Assembly (NCBI RefSeq): GCF_032118995.1
Contig: NC_092659.1
Location: forward strand, 8,845,177 to 8,909,176
Source of the DNA: Asterias amurensis
Lineage: Eukaryota; Echinodermata; Asteroidea; Forcipulatida; Asteriidae
Length of the DNA: 64,000 nt
Direction: 5' to 3'
In this document: positions 8,801 to 16,096 of the stretch, piece by piece
How the letters are laid out: each line of letters starts with the position of its first letter
Position numbering within the stretch: the first letter of the stretch is position 1
Translations under genes and position numbers: made by a program
The notes under the pieces: generated by a model
What the model was told of the DNA's origin: nothing
Databases searched by the model: none
The model's input: the letters and a program-made list of their open reading frames with translations, nothing else

Positions 8801-10559
8801 TGTTGAGGTACACCAAGTGAGAAAACTGGTCTTTGACAATTACCAATAGTGTCCAGTGTCTCTAACAAGTTGTAAAACATCTTAAATTCAACTATCCAAA
8901 TTTAAGGCCTTCAAGTGGTCTGGGTACTTTTTGTAGGACAAAAAACACTATGTCCTCACAGATTTAAAGGAACACGTTGCCTTGGATCGGTCGAGTTGGT
9001 CTTTGAAAAGCGTTTGTAACCATTTGTTATAAAATGCATATGGTTAGAAAGATGTTTAAAAAGTAGAATACAATGATCCACACAAATTTGTCTCGAAATT
9101 GCGCGGTTTTCCTTTTACTTTGTGAACTACCACGGTCGGCCATTTATGGAAGTCAAAAATATCTCGAGTTAGGACGAGTTACTAGCCATATGTTTTTACT
9201 ACCTCCTAGGACTAGTCTTAACTCTTTGTGAAATCGACCCCTGCGCCTTTTAAGAGGGTCTCCAAGGTCAAGTGCTGTGTGGCGTGTCATGGCCTAGCGG
9301 TTAAGAGCACCAGCCTCAAGCCTCTGGTGTTCAGCAGAGTGTGGGTTCGAGAGTCATGACACCTGTGTCCTTAAAACAAGACACTAAACCATGATAGTCC
9401 CTCCTTCAAATGGGACTTAAAGCCGTTGGTCCTGTGTGTTGTTTAACGCAGGAATAGAACCCCGAGGTTTGCCCCAATGTTCCTCGTCTAATCAGCAGCA
9501 AATTGTACCTTAGCAAATAAATAAATAAATAAAATAAATAAATAAAAAATAAAAATAGCACCTTGTAAACCATTACATGGTGCTATAAAGATTCGGTCTC
9601 AAAGTTTAAGCGTAGTTCCACATCTTGCAGGAAATACTGTTTGTTACAGCGCCAGGAGCGTCACTGAGTGTCGGACATGCGCGCTATATGAGAAGCCACT
9701 ATCTTATTATACTCACAATCCCAGATAGCCTGCAGTTGGTCGACATACTTTGCGTAATCGTTGTTATTGGCAGCTGAGAATTTGATGATTCCATCCTCAC
9801 TCTTAGGCGTGTTGGTCAATCCTTTAAAGAGAACAAGTTAAAGGAACATGTTACCTTGGATTGGACGAGTTGGTCTATAAAAAGCGTTTGTAATAAAATG
9901 CATATGGTTAAAAAGATGTTTTAAAAGTAGAATACTTTCCTTTTGCGAACTACCACGGTCGACCATTTATGGGAGTCAAAAATTTGACTCCCATAAATGG
10001 CCGACCGTGTTAGTCGACGAAATAAAAGGAAACCGTGCAATTTCAAGGCATGTTTGTGTCGATCATAGTATTCTACTTTTACATCTTTCTACTCACATGA
10101 ATTTTAACGCTTTTCAAAGACCAACTCGACCGATCAAAGGCAACAGACCAAAATTATTAGAGGCCAAAATTATTAGAGGATACGTTCGGTAATCACTGTT
10201 TTGGTGAGAAGCCTACAGCAGCTTTCGCTAGTATAGAGCGCTTTGAGAAACATTTCAGATGTGCTTACGTAAATCGATACCAGAATAATGCTTAACAGCC
10301 AAACTACCATGCCACATGTACAATTTGTGACTGGTATCCTGCTCATTTTTGCTTAGCAAAAAAGTGTCAAGCAATATATTATGTTCTGCTTAAGCAGCTC
10401 CTTGAAACTGGGCCCGGGTGTTGGACTTACCAGGTCGGCTAACATAAGAGCTATAGGTAGGTTTTTCCAAGTCCACAGTTTGCAAGAAGACGTAGAGCAG
10501 ACCGGCCCAGAAGGCTGCCAGACATGCATAGTAGATCACATAGAAGAGAGTTATTTGAG
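5543..10559 (-). CDS. ATP1B: Na+/K+-ATPase beta-subunit cassette A (exons 2-6)
   Basis: Five exons (10431-10559, 9717-9821, 8484-8659, 7092-7193, 5543-5839) encode the transmembrane segment and whole ectodomain of a P-type ATPase beta subunit. Beta subunits are type II glycoproteins that fold, stabilise and deliver the alpha subunit to the plasma membrane. Joined to exon 1 at 30964-31087 the product is 310 residues, the usual family length. The membrane helix is at about 43-66. Six ectodomain cysteines (135, 147, 158, 171, 209, 273) match the three family disulfides. N-glycosylation sequons are at 125, 222 and 244. All introns are GT-AG, with phases 1,1,1,0,0 as in cassette B and gene C. No private exon 1 was found between 10560 and 15805, so the cassette either splices to the distant exon 1 or lacks a recognisable start. 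Confidence 0.93.
5873..6269. mobile_element. TTAA-flanked MITE, family A
   Basis: It begins TTAAAAGCACTGGATACTAT and ends with GTGTCCAGTGTCTTTAA. It contains the family words AACGGCTTCCTCTGAAGTAA and TGTGTGACAAGGGTGTT. This is a slightly diverged copy. Confidence 0.8.
6503..7021. repeat. Long inverted repeat with about 190-base arms
   Basis: The arm at about 6503-6693 is repeated inverted at about 6822-7021, with a loop of about 130 bases. Matching words are GACAGACATGGCGCAT with ATGCGCCATGTCTGTC, and AAGCCTGGTTCATACTTCC with GGAAGTATGAACCAGGCTT. One arm carries an AAT microsatellite expansion. The innermost part looks like a separate small element nested in a larger one. Its edge lies about 70 bases from cassette A exon 5. 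Confidence 0.75.
7092..7193 (-). CDS. ATP1B: Cassette A exon 5
   Basis: This exon encodes residues 179-212 (34 codons, phase 0 at both ends). It contains the motif EWEPEDYE and conserved cysteine 209 in AFKCGSY. The acceptor is TTCTCAG and the donor GTAAGTAC. The equivalent exon in cassette B is 105 bases and in gene C 120 bases. Confidence 0.94.
7232..7560 (+). mobile_element. tRNA-derived SINE, body type 2
   Basis: The head looks like a tRNA-Leu/Ser gene: GTCATGGTCGAGCGGTTAAG (A box) and TTTTTTGAATCCCGGTCGTG (B box). The body is unrelated to that of the SINEs at 20282, 39655 and 52277. It ends in an A-rich tail (CCAAAAATAAAAAAAGAAAT). It lies in cassette A intron 4, antisense to the gene. 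Confidence 0.75.
7882..8128. mobile_element. MITE with AATTTCATAGAGCTGCTTAAG ends
   Basis: The terminal inverted repeats read CAGGGGCCAATTTCATAGAG at the left and the inverted form, ending GAAATTGGGCCCTG, at the right. A well-kept copy is at 62515-62760. Diverged relatives are at about 10281-10420, 12430-12617 and 15096-15248. Confidence 0.8.
8484..8659 (-). CDS. ATP1B: Cassette A exon 4
   Basis: This exon encodes residues 120-178 (176 bases, phase 1 in, phase 0 out). It holds four of the six conserved ectodomain cysteines (135, 147, 158, 171) and sequon N125 (NQT). It ends with the family motif KPCIFLSLNR just before the donor GTAAGTATTG. Gene C has an exon of the same length. Confidence 0.95.
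8964..9240. mobile_element. TTAA MITE family E fragment joined to another element
   Basis: It begins TTAAAGGAACACGTTGCCTT, matching the end of the fuller copy at 9838-10146. It breaks off near CGGCCATTTATGGAAGTCAAA, where it meets ATCTCGAGTTAGGACGAGTT of the unrelated palindromic family. The join suggests insertion into the MITE's central palindrome. Confidence 0.6.
9275..9556 (+). mobile_element. tRNA-derived SINE with ATAA tail
   Basis: A box TGGCCTAGCGGTTAAGAGCA; B box GTGGGTTCGAGAGTC. The body contains AAAGCCGTTGGTCCTGTGTG. It ends in repeated AAAT/AATA units (about 9517-9556). It lies in cassette A intron 3. Confidence 0.8.
9717..9821 (-). CDS. ATP1B: Cassette A exon 3
   Basis: This exon encodes residues 85-119 (105 bases, phase 1 to phase 1), the stalk just outside the membrane. 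The translation includes GIIKFSAANNNDYAKYVDQ. The donor is GTGAGTATAA. The acceptor CTCTTTAAAG has a short pyrimidine tract, and a MITE end (9838) lies 15-17 bases upstream of it. Confidence 0.93.
9822..10430. other. Cassette A intron 2
   Basis: About half of this 609-base intron is one TTAA MITE (9838-10146). A diverged fragment of the GAGCTGCTTAAG family occupies about 10281-10420 and runs up to 10 bases from the exon 2 donor. Confidence 0.7.
9838..10146. mobile_element. TTAA MITE family E with central palindrome
   Basis: It begins TTAAAGGAACATGTTACCTT and ends with CCAACTCGACCGATC plus AAAGGCAAC in inverted sense. The centre is a near-perfect palindrome (GGGAGTCAAAAATTTGACTC) flanked by CCATTTATG and its inverse. 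The two halves are inverted copies of each other. Confidence 0.75.
10431..10559 (-). CDS. ATP1B: Cassette A exon 2 (transmembrane)
   Basis: This exon encodes residues 42-84 (129 bases, phase 1 to 1). It reads AQITLFYVIYYACLAAFWAG and continues through the single membrane helix to QTVDLEKPTYSSYVSRPG. The FY..YY pattern is typical of beta-subunit membrane segments, which pack against alpha helix M7. Acceptor CTACCCCACAG; donor GTAAGTCC. Confidence 0.95.
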
Positions 10560-11307
10560 CTGTGGGGTAGAGGAAGCCAGAGTAAATAGAGTTAGAGTGA
10601 GTAGGTTACAATCAAACAGGGGACCTATAACAAAAGGGGTCCTAAAGGCCCGCTCACACAGGCCTCGATAACGAGATTAAAACAATGTTAAAAATGTAAG
10701 CCCTCGATTGGTTGAATAGGTGTGGGCGTTTTCTATGTGGAGCAATTTAACTAATAGAATGCGTTCTCTTTGCGTCGTTATCGTTGTTCTCGTTATCGCT
10801 GCAGTGTGACTCGGCCTTCAGAGCAGTGCGCATATAATCTAAAAGAGCCCTTTGCTAAAACCACAATAGCCTTGAAAACAAGTTGGTAATTGTTAAGCGT
10901 AGTATAAATGTAGTTACGGAGACAGTATTACATCCTCAATCCCAGTATGTGTGTGAGTCAGTCGCAGTTAGGGCTGCTTACGACCTTGCCACGCGCTACT
11001 TACAACCGTTGCATGAACAATAATCGCAATGTGACTGTTGCATTAGCGGCAGAATGTGTGTTTGAGGCGGCGTTTACGACTAGTCATCAAGTCTATTAAC
11101 ACGACAAACATCCAATGACTTGTCCACAAGCTTTTAGCGTAAACATGTAGCACTCTGTCCATGTGTGATGAAAAAAAAAACATTAATCACAGGAACAAAT
11201 AAAGACCGCATTAAACGGGAATTTTTTTGTAATACAGTAAACATACAATAAAATCAAAAATACAAATATTAACTCTGCATGCAGTTTTTTTTAAGGGAAC
11301 GATAATT
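10560..11307. other. Spacer upstream of cassette A exon 2
   Basis: It holds a fold-back element at 10647-10816 (GGCCCGCTCACACAGGCC, with GTGTGACTCGGCC at the far end). The rest is without coding signal. No beta-subunit first exon was seen on the minus strand here or up to 15805. Confidence 0.6.
10647..10816. repeat. Small inverted-repeat element
   Basis: The ends GGCCCGCTCACACAGGCC and CAGTGTGACTCGGCC are inverted. The internal words CCCTCGATTGGTTGAAT and GTGTGGGCGT are shared with the element at 5015-5173. Confidence 0.65.
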
Positions 11308-11313
11308 TTTATT
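11308..11313 (-). terminator. Possible polyadenylation signal
   Basis: AATAAA on the minus strand, about 570 bases past the stop of the orphan terminal exon at 11879-11953. The intervening DNA is AT-rich and free of recognised repeats, as expected of a 3' UTR. Confidence 0.3.
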
Positions 11314-11878
11314 GAACCTCAGTTACCAATGTCAATGTATATTTTGACAGTGGGTATCATTCACACAATTACAAAAGGATACTATTTAAGAAGGAAACGA
11401 AATAAAAATCAGATACGGGATAATTAACTTACTTCATCTAAAATGAAGGAGTTCAATTCAATAAAAGAATATCAGTTTTGTGCTGGTGCAAAGCAAGTGT
11501 AAAATTTTTGGATTTTGTGAAACAAACTTCGAAATGTTAACTTTTTTTTCCCCCAAGCAGAGTTGAAGTAGTTCTTATAATACCATGAACAAGTTTGTAT
11601 ATTCTTGTACTTGTAATAAAAGAAATGCTCTTCTCCCCCAAAAAACTACCCCTCAGTTTTAACTTCCCATTTTGAATCAATGTTACTTTTTCAAATTAAT
11701 GTTCCTTTCCAACCCAAATTATACCCCATCCTAAGTAAATGCATCAAACTTTTGCATAGATCTTTAAAACCTGCACCTAAAGATATTTCACAGCATTTTC
11801 TTTTAAATTGTTATGACTTAAAACGTTCAATACATTGAATGATAAATACATCGGTGATTAATCTGAATACACTTTTTC

Positions 11879-11953
11879 CTATTTCTCCTTCTGTATACAT
11901 TTGATTTTTACATTAGGTCCCTCAGGGTTCATTGCTTGGACCACATCTTTGGC
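11879..11953 (-). CDS. Orphan terminal coding exon (24 codons plus stop)
   Basis: A strong acceptor (long pyrimidine tract ending TTTTAATACTAG) is followed by a phase-0 frame reading AKDVVQAMNPEGPNVKIKCI, then QKEK and a stop. The other two phases stop within about ten codons. I do not recognise the protein. It could be the last exon of an unrelated minus-strand gene whose other exons I did not find. It could also be an alternative or decayed exon 6 of a beta subunit: its start loosely resembles the start of cassette B exon 6 (KAKQVDAVNA), and KIKC resembles the family's last cysteine region. Cassette B exon 5 ends in the compatible phase 0. Confidence 0.4.
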   Translation of the reverse strand, partial: AKDVVQAMNPEGPNVKIKCIQKEK

Positions 11954-12949
11954 CTAGTATTAAAAGCAGATAGAAAAAAAGAAAGAAAAGATATTTGTTT
12001 ATAAGCAATGTACTGTATTTACTTGAAAATGCTGAAAGGTTATGTGTATAACCACCACCAGTGGGGCATCTGTTATTTTATTTAAACAGAGCTCATGAGC
12101 ACAGATCATAATAACTTTTAAAAACACATTCCCGTAATGCCCTCAAGTTTTCAAAATACTGATGACAAATATTGCTTTCCCGAAGTCTTTCTACCATTCC
12201 AAAAAGATTTGTCGACTAATAGTGTTAATAATTAAAAACAAATAACTGCAGCAAAATGGGATTTTTAGAATTTTGTAGAACCACCATCAAATTATCAATG
12301 TGCATCATGAAAGCCGGAAAGGAAGGTATCTGTAGCTAGCCACAATCACTCACAATCCTGGAGCAACTTGTTTGATTATGCCAGGTGTTAGCAATTACCT
12401 TGTGCATTCAAATTCCAACCACGACTCTATTTCAAAGAGCTGCTTATACATGTACACACTAAGTAGCTAAGCAGTACAACATTTCGTTTACCAAAGTGTA
12501 ATGTTACCAGCCAAGTCATCATGTCACATGTACAATTTGTGACTGGTGTCCTGCTCTTTTCTGCTTAGCAACCAATTGTTAAGCAATATTTTACAGCTCT
12601 TAGAAATTGGGTCGGAGTCTGAAATTTAAAAATTTTCATTTAGATATTCAAAAAGGATCTTTAGAAAATTTGTCAGAAATCCACAAAATCTCCATTGCTG
12701 CAGTTGTCTACGAGTGCATTAAACAAAAATTGTTTTTAGGCTAAAACAAAGTAATAATAGTTTTAAGTAATGGTGGACAATCACTGCAAGGGGATACCAT
12801 TTTTAATTAAAATATTGGTTTGAAAACCTTAACTCACTAGTCAACCTTCCAAGTTAAATATAATCCTTAACAATCAGCCATGATTATGTGTTCGAGACTT
12901 CGATCGCTACTTTTTGGGGATGAACTTAAAGATTTACCAAAGCATTGAA

Positions 12950-13230
12950 TGTGGTTAAACCTGGTTTGGATCACTGCCAAAAACTGGTTAACCCTGGTCA
13001 AGGAGTTACCAAACCATTAGCAACAGTTTAAATGTTTTTGGCAATGGTAACAGTTTAAACCTGGTTAAGGTAAAGGATCAATGCCAAAACACTGGATGTA
13101 CCTCAACTGGTTAAACCTGTTCAAGCAATAACAAACCACTGTTAACAACCAACGCCAATTCAATGAATGTGATAACTGGTTATAACCTGGTACATGTAAC
13201 CATAACTAACCTAGTTAAGAGTAGGTTACA
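12950..13230. repeat. Degenerate AACCTGGTT / AACTGGTT repeat
   Basis: Words such as GGTTAAACCTGG, AACTGGTTAACC and CAGTTTAAACCTGG recur irregularly and in both orientations. This looks like an old minisatellite or a decayed fold-back. Confidence 0.5.
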
Positions 13231-13693
13231 ATTCTGGTCAGACCCAGCGAGTTATCGTTTTACTTTGGCAAAGGTTTTCAATCCAGCTGCACTATTGCAA
13301 TTTTAATCTAGAATCATAAATCGACTATACATGTATTTATCTTTAAAAAATTCACAACACTATTAATCAAACTTACAATAAATTGTACATAAACTTTACA
13401 CCTTCAAAACCACTTACCCCAATTAGGCTTAATCTATTTCTCACCAGTTCACTATTTATCACAACTCCACAAGGGTACAGTGTCACTATGACTCCAAAAA
13501 ACAACAGTCATTTTGATATTATACTTAAATTACAGAGGGGTGCCAATAGAGTAAAAGCTGGTGCAGATTTTACGAGTATTCGACCTTCATCGGTCCCCCC
13601 TATTCTCAACCGGTAACCAGTCAGCTTCATGGGTAGTGTATGATAACACAACTATACACAAAATGACCCGTGTACAATGTACTGTATAGATGC

Positions 13694-13985
13694 ATTCAAC
13701 TGTGGTCAAGTGGTTAGACTGCAAGACTTGCAATCACAAGATTGTGGGTTTGAATCCTACCATGCTAACCGCTGATTCCACAATGACTAGAATAAATATT
13801 GTTGTCTACTAACTGAAGCACAGTTTCTTGATTTGTGCAATTCACAATCGCAGACTTAAACCAATGTTTGCATGAGAGAGATTGGTTCCTGCCAGCTTGG
13901 TGTTTATATACCCTTGCGGGCAGTTGTCGAGTTCCCTTGACGAGAAGATCATGTAGGTAAACAAAGGTTGCATTTACCATTAAAA
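13694..13985 (+). mobile_element. tRNA-derived SINE, second family
   Basis: A-box-like GTGGTCAAGTGGTTAGACTG and B-box-like GTGGGTTTGAATCC sit at tRNA spacing. They are followed by an unrelated body (GGTTCCTGCCAGCTTGGTG, TATATACCCTTGCGGGCAG). The head differs from the Leu-like SINEs elsewhere in the window. The 3' edge is uncertain. Confidence 0.6.
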
Positions 13986-15653
13986 CCTATGCAGATGATG
14001 TTAACTGGTCATAAAGTAGGAGGGTTAACGTTGATGGATAAATACAGATTAGGTCAACAGAGTCAAAGTCAAGTCATAGCTTATAAGATTAATATTGAAT
14101 CCATACTTAGTACATATTGGTAAAATACATGAAAATACTTTAGTTAAACACCCGCTCTCACACAACTCCCCCACCCAAATTTTTGTTTAACGGCAATTTA
14201 CTGAATGAATACATCGGAAATGGTGGATGCTAACTAGTACTGTTTAGTAGAACTCTCCTGAGCCTAATAACTTGTTATAGAGGTACAAGACATAAATTAG
14301 GAATTAAACATGAGAAGAGCCAAACTGAAACGATTGTCAACCAAATGTCCTGAGATATCTAAAGTACTGTCGCTTGTTAACATTTGTCTCCGCCAAAAAA
14401 AAACTCTGCTCGATTGTGGACAGGAACCTCGGGCAAATAAAAAGCGCTCATGGTGGTGTCTCCATAAATAAGACCACCTGTACTTGATGAAATCTTAAAA
14501 AGTAGAGAAAAAATATGAACATGATTTCTCCGAACCCGACGTATCCTTCTGTTAGGATAATTACTTTGGAGTACGCCATCCGTAGAAATGTTTAGAATTC
14601 CCTGCCTTTTTTGAATATCTCCAAAGTGGGAGTTTGCCGACAGAAATAATAGTTTTATTTTCTTCACAAGAGGATGTGATGAGAATTGGTTTCAAATTAG
14701 AAAGACAACTTTGTACAGGGACTACATTTTTTTCTGTTCAGTTGATTACATCACGGTAATTTTTGTTTACTTTACAATCGCGTTCAAACTACATCATTAA
14801 AAAAAATTATGAAAATTGATACTAAGTAAGTTTTTTAAAGTAGTACAAATTGACAAAATTTGGTGGTGCTGCAACCAAACTGAACTTAGTGTTTACTTTT
14901 TGGTCGAAAAGAAGAAAAAAAAAAAAAAACAGAAACAAAAATCTTTTGATCAGGAACATTGAATTTCAGCAGTGCAGCATGATACTCAGATCACACTGAT
15001 TGCCACATCTCCAAAAAATGGAAAACATCAATAAAGATGAGACAAATTCCCACAGGGTCTAAATTTCACCAAGTCCAAAGTCCAAAATGTTACAAAGCAC
15101 GAGACCATTTTGCTTACTTAGAATAAGGTAACCAGCCAGAATACTACATTGCAATTGCATGTACCATTTGTGACTGGTATCCTGCTCATTTTTTTACTTA
15201 TCAGGAAATTGTTAAGCAGAACTGCCGGTTCTTTGAAACTGGACCCAAGATGCAGTGATCATCATAAGACAGCAACAGCTCATCAAATAGCCCTATCAAA
15301 AGGGGGCTAAAGGCTTACAATCAACGAAATTGTAGGTAAGCTGACAAACTCTGCTTAGCTGGAGAGACTGTTACACCACAATGATCTGCTTAAAAGATAA
15401 ACATGGGTAGACAAATCAAAGAACTTTGTCAGGAAAAAAATGTGAACTTTAAACATTTTCAAATAAACGAAAAAGAAAGAAGTTTCTCGGAAAACAGAAA
15501 CTTTCTCCACAAGACCAACCAACTTCATCCAAACTGCTAAAATGTGTTATACAAGTATGGGTCAACTGGTTCCCTGTTGGTAACCACCAAGGTCTGCTTA
15601 GCAGCATTATGGAATTGGGGCCTTTGAGACACTAGAGGGCAGCAAATTAATTT

Positions 15654-15659
15654 TTTATT
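15654..15659 (-). terminator. Polyadenylation signal for cassette B
   Basis: AATAAA on the minus strand about 150 bases after the cassette B stop codon. Placement fits a short 3' UTR; actual use is inferred. Confidence 0.45.
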
Positions 15660-15805
15660 GTTTAAAAATTCTTAGCATCCGCACAATCTTCAACGGAAAC
15701 TATTTCCCCCTATTTAGTCTACTGCCACCTAGTGTCCTGGAAAGTCTCCCTTGCTCAAATAATTCACAACATTTAAAAAAGAAATAGATTATTATTATTT
15801 TTTTT

Positions 15806-16096
15806 TTAAAGCTCATCCTTCTTCACGGCGGCGGTCATTTCAAACTCGTAGGTGGCGATCGACTCGTAGTCTGTGTCATAGAGTCCCCCCTTGGGGGCGA
15901 TGTTGCCGACGTAGGTCCTGCATTCAACCTTTATCTTGAGATCCACCTCCAGCAGGGCAAACTGAACAGCGACGTACGGCTGGACATAGGAGTCTCTCTC
16001 AGTCTTGTTGGTGCTCCCCTGGAAAGGGTAGAACCGGAAGGGGATCCCAGCGGCGGGATAGACGGTGGCGTTGACTGCGTCTACTTGTTTGGCTTT
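15806..16096 (-). CDS. ATP1B: Cassette B exon 6 (C-terminal, with stop)
   Basis: This exon encodes residues 211-306. Motifs are PFRFYPFQGSTNKT, YVAVQFALLE and the last cysteine in KIKVECRTY. The final codons read AAG AAG GAT GAG CTT then TAA, giving ...VKKDEL. The acceptor TTTTTTTTTTTACAG is strong. Cassette A ends differently, and gene C ends in IMVTE. Confidence 0.95.
   Translation of the reverse strand, partial: KAKQVDAVNATVYPAAGIPFRFYPFQGSTNKTERDSYVQPYVAVQFALLEVDLKIKVECRTYVGNIAPKGGLYDTDYESIATYEFEMTAAVKKDEL

Larger units (their letters stand above)
8660..9716. other. Cassette A intron 3
   Basis: It contains a MITE fragment (8796-8865), part of a second MITE family starting TTAAAGGAACACGTTGCC (8964 to about 9158) that abuts a piece of the GTTAGGACGAG palindromic element (9160-9240), and a SINE (9275-9556). 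Confidence 0.65.
11954..15805. other. Spacer between cassettes B and A
   Basis: It contains MITE-like fragments (about 12430-12617, 15096-15248), a block of repeated AACCTGGTT words (12950-13230) and a tRNA-derived SINE (13694 to about 13985). A fold-back with CACTAGAGGGCAGCA / TGCCACCTAGTG ends lies at about 15620-15750. A 96-codon minus frame (14377-14667) is not recognised. I found no exon 1 for cassette A. Confidence 0.55.

Noticed and set aside
13409..13510. Minus-strand hydrophobic frame (FFGVIVTLYPCGVVINSELV) ending at a good donor, phase 0, upstream of the orphan exon at 11879-11953
   Set aside because: There is a stop just upstream and no ATG or acceptor in frame. It is T-rich and could be chance. 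It stays a weak candidate for the missing upstream exon.
14377..14667. 96-codon minus-strand frame, part of which follows a pyrimidine-rich acceptor-like site
   Set aside because: No recognisable motif, no clear partner exon and a terminal stop right after a low-complexity Phe run; not supported as a gene.
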